From Candidatus Latescibacterota bacterium (GTDB lineage: Bacteria; Latescibacterota; UBA2968; UBA8231), in assembly GCA_009691525.1 (NCBI GenBank), contig SICG01000031.1, forward strand, positions 1 to 33,490: DNA of 33,490 bases, given 5' to 3'. The position numbers and the translations under genes were made by a program. Under the pieces are notes generated by a model that worked only from the letters and a program-made list of their open reading frames with translations, was not told where the DNA came from and did no database searches. How positions within the stretch are numbered: the stretch's first letter is position 1; every line of letters begins with the position of its first letter. Shown here in pieces: positions 32,554 to 33,490 of this stretch.

Positions 32554-33490
<937 letters not shown>

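Overview
The window is about 33.5 kb of GC-rich bacterial chromosome, densely coding on both strands, with one tRNA gene. I saw no CRISPR array, insertion sequence or prophage. Two proteins point to a type IX secretion system (T9SS): a PorV/PorQ-like outer-membrane barrel cut by the left edge, and a DUF362 protein ending in a YPNPFNP-type C-terminal sorting domain. With a Wzi-like outer-membrane protein and a FliM homologue, they suggest a diderm of the Fibrobacteres-Chlorobi-Bacteroidetes (FCB) group in the broad sense, probably one of its candidate phyla rather than Bacteroidetes proper. I cannot name the phylum from sequence reading alone.

Layout. 1-2618: PorV-like barrel (-), then a Usp-Usp-PTS-EIIA fusion and a Ppx/GppA phosphatase (+, coupled). 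2615-5340: peroxiredoxin Bcp and ThiL (-), and divergently a YchF-like protein with an altered P-loop (+). 5357-10436: a four-gene minus-strand operon Wzi-like / GT2 / radical SAM-SPASM / GT2, probably for a cell-surface glycoconjugate. 10462-13472: enolase (+), then a CPA-type antiporter-like membrane protein and SSB (-). 13626-15688: single-domain response regulator, orphan FtsA, tRNA-Thr(CGT). 15810-17018: membrane coiled-coil ORF (+) running into a convergent amidohydrolase (-). 17054-19190: DUF420 protein (+) and an ABC-2 exporter pair (-). 19338-20848: a frameshifted FliM and a frameshifted small membrane protein. 20947-25556: ARPP-1-like protein, MltG and PcrA/UvrD helicase (+). 25640-27772: the DUF362-T9SS protein (-). 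27861-33490: exported protein, sugar nucleotidyltransferase, fused PabAB, MtaB, and MiaB cut by the right edge (+).

How the genes work together. Most are housekeeping: glycolysis, folate and thiamin cofactors, peptidoglycan and division, DNA repair, tRNA position-37 thiolation. The accessory interest lies in the GT2/rSAM/GT2/Wzi operon, the Usp-EIIA fusion coupled to Ppx, the divergent YchF with a hairpin over its ribosome binding site, and three reading-frame anomalies between 15.8 and 20.9 kb. Several promoters with a good TTGACA -35 box can be read. Some genes have ordinary Shine-Dalgarno (SD) sites, while others (Usp-EIIA, the response regulator, FtsA, MltG, PcrA) have none, and for two of these the predicted transcript starts at or just before the ATG.
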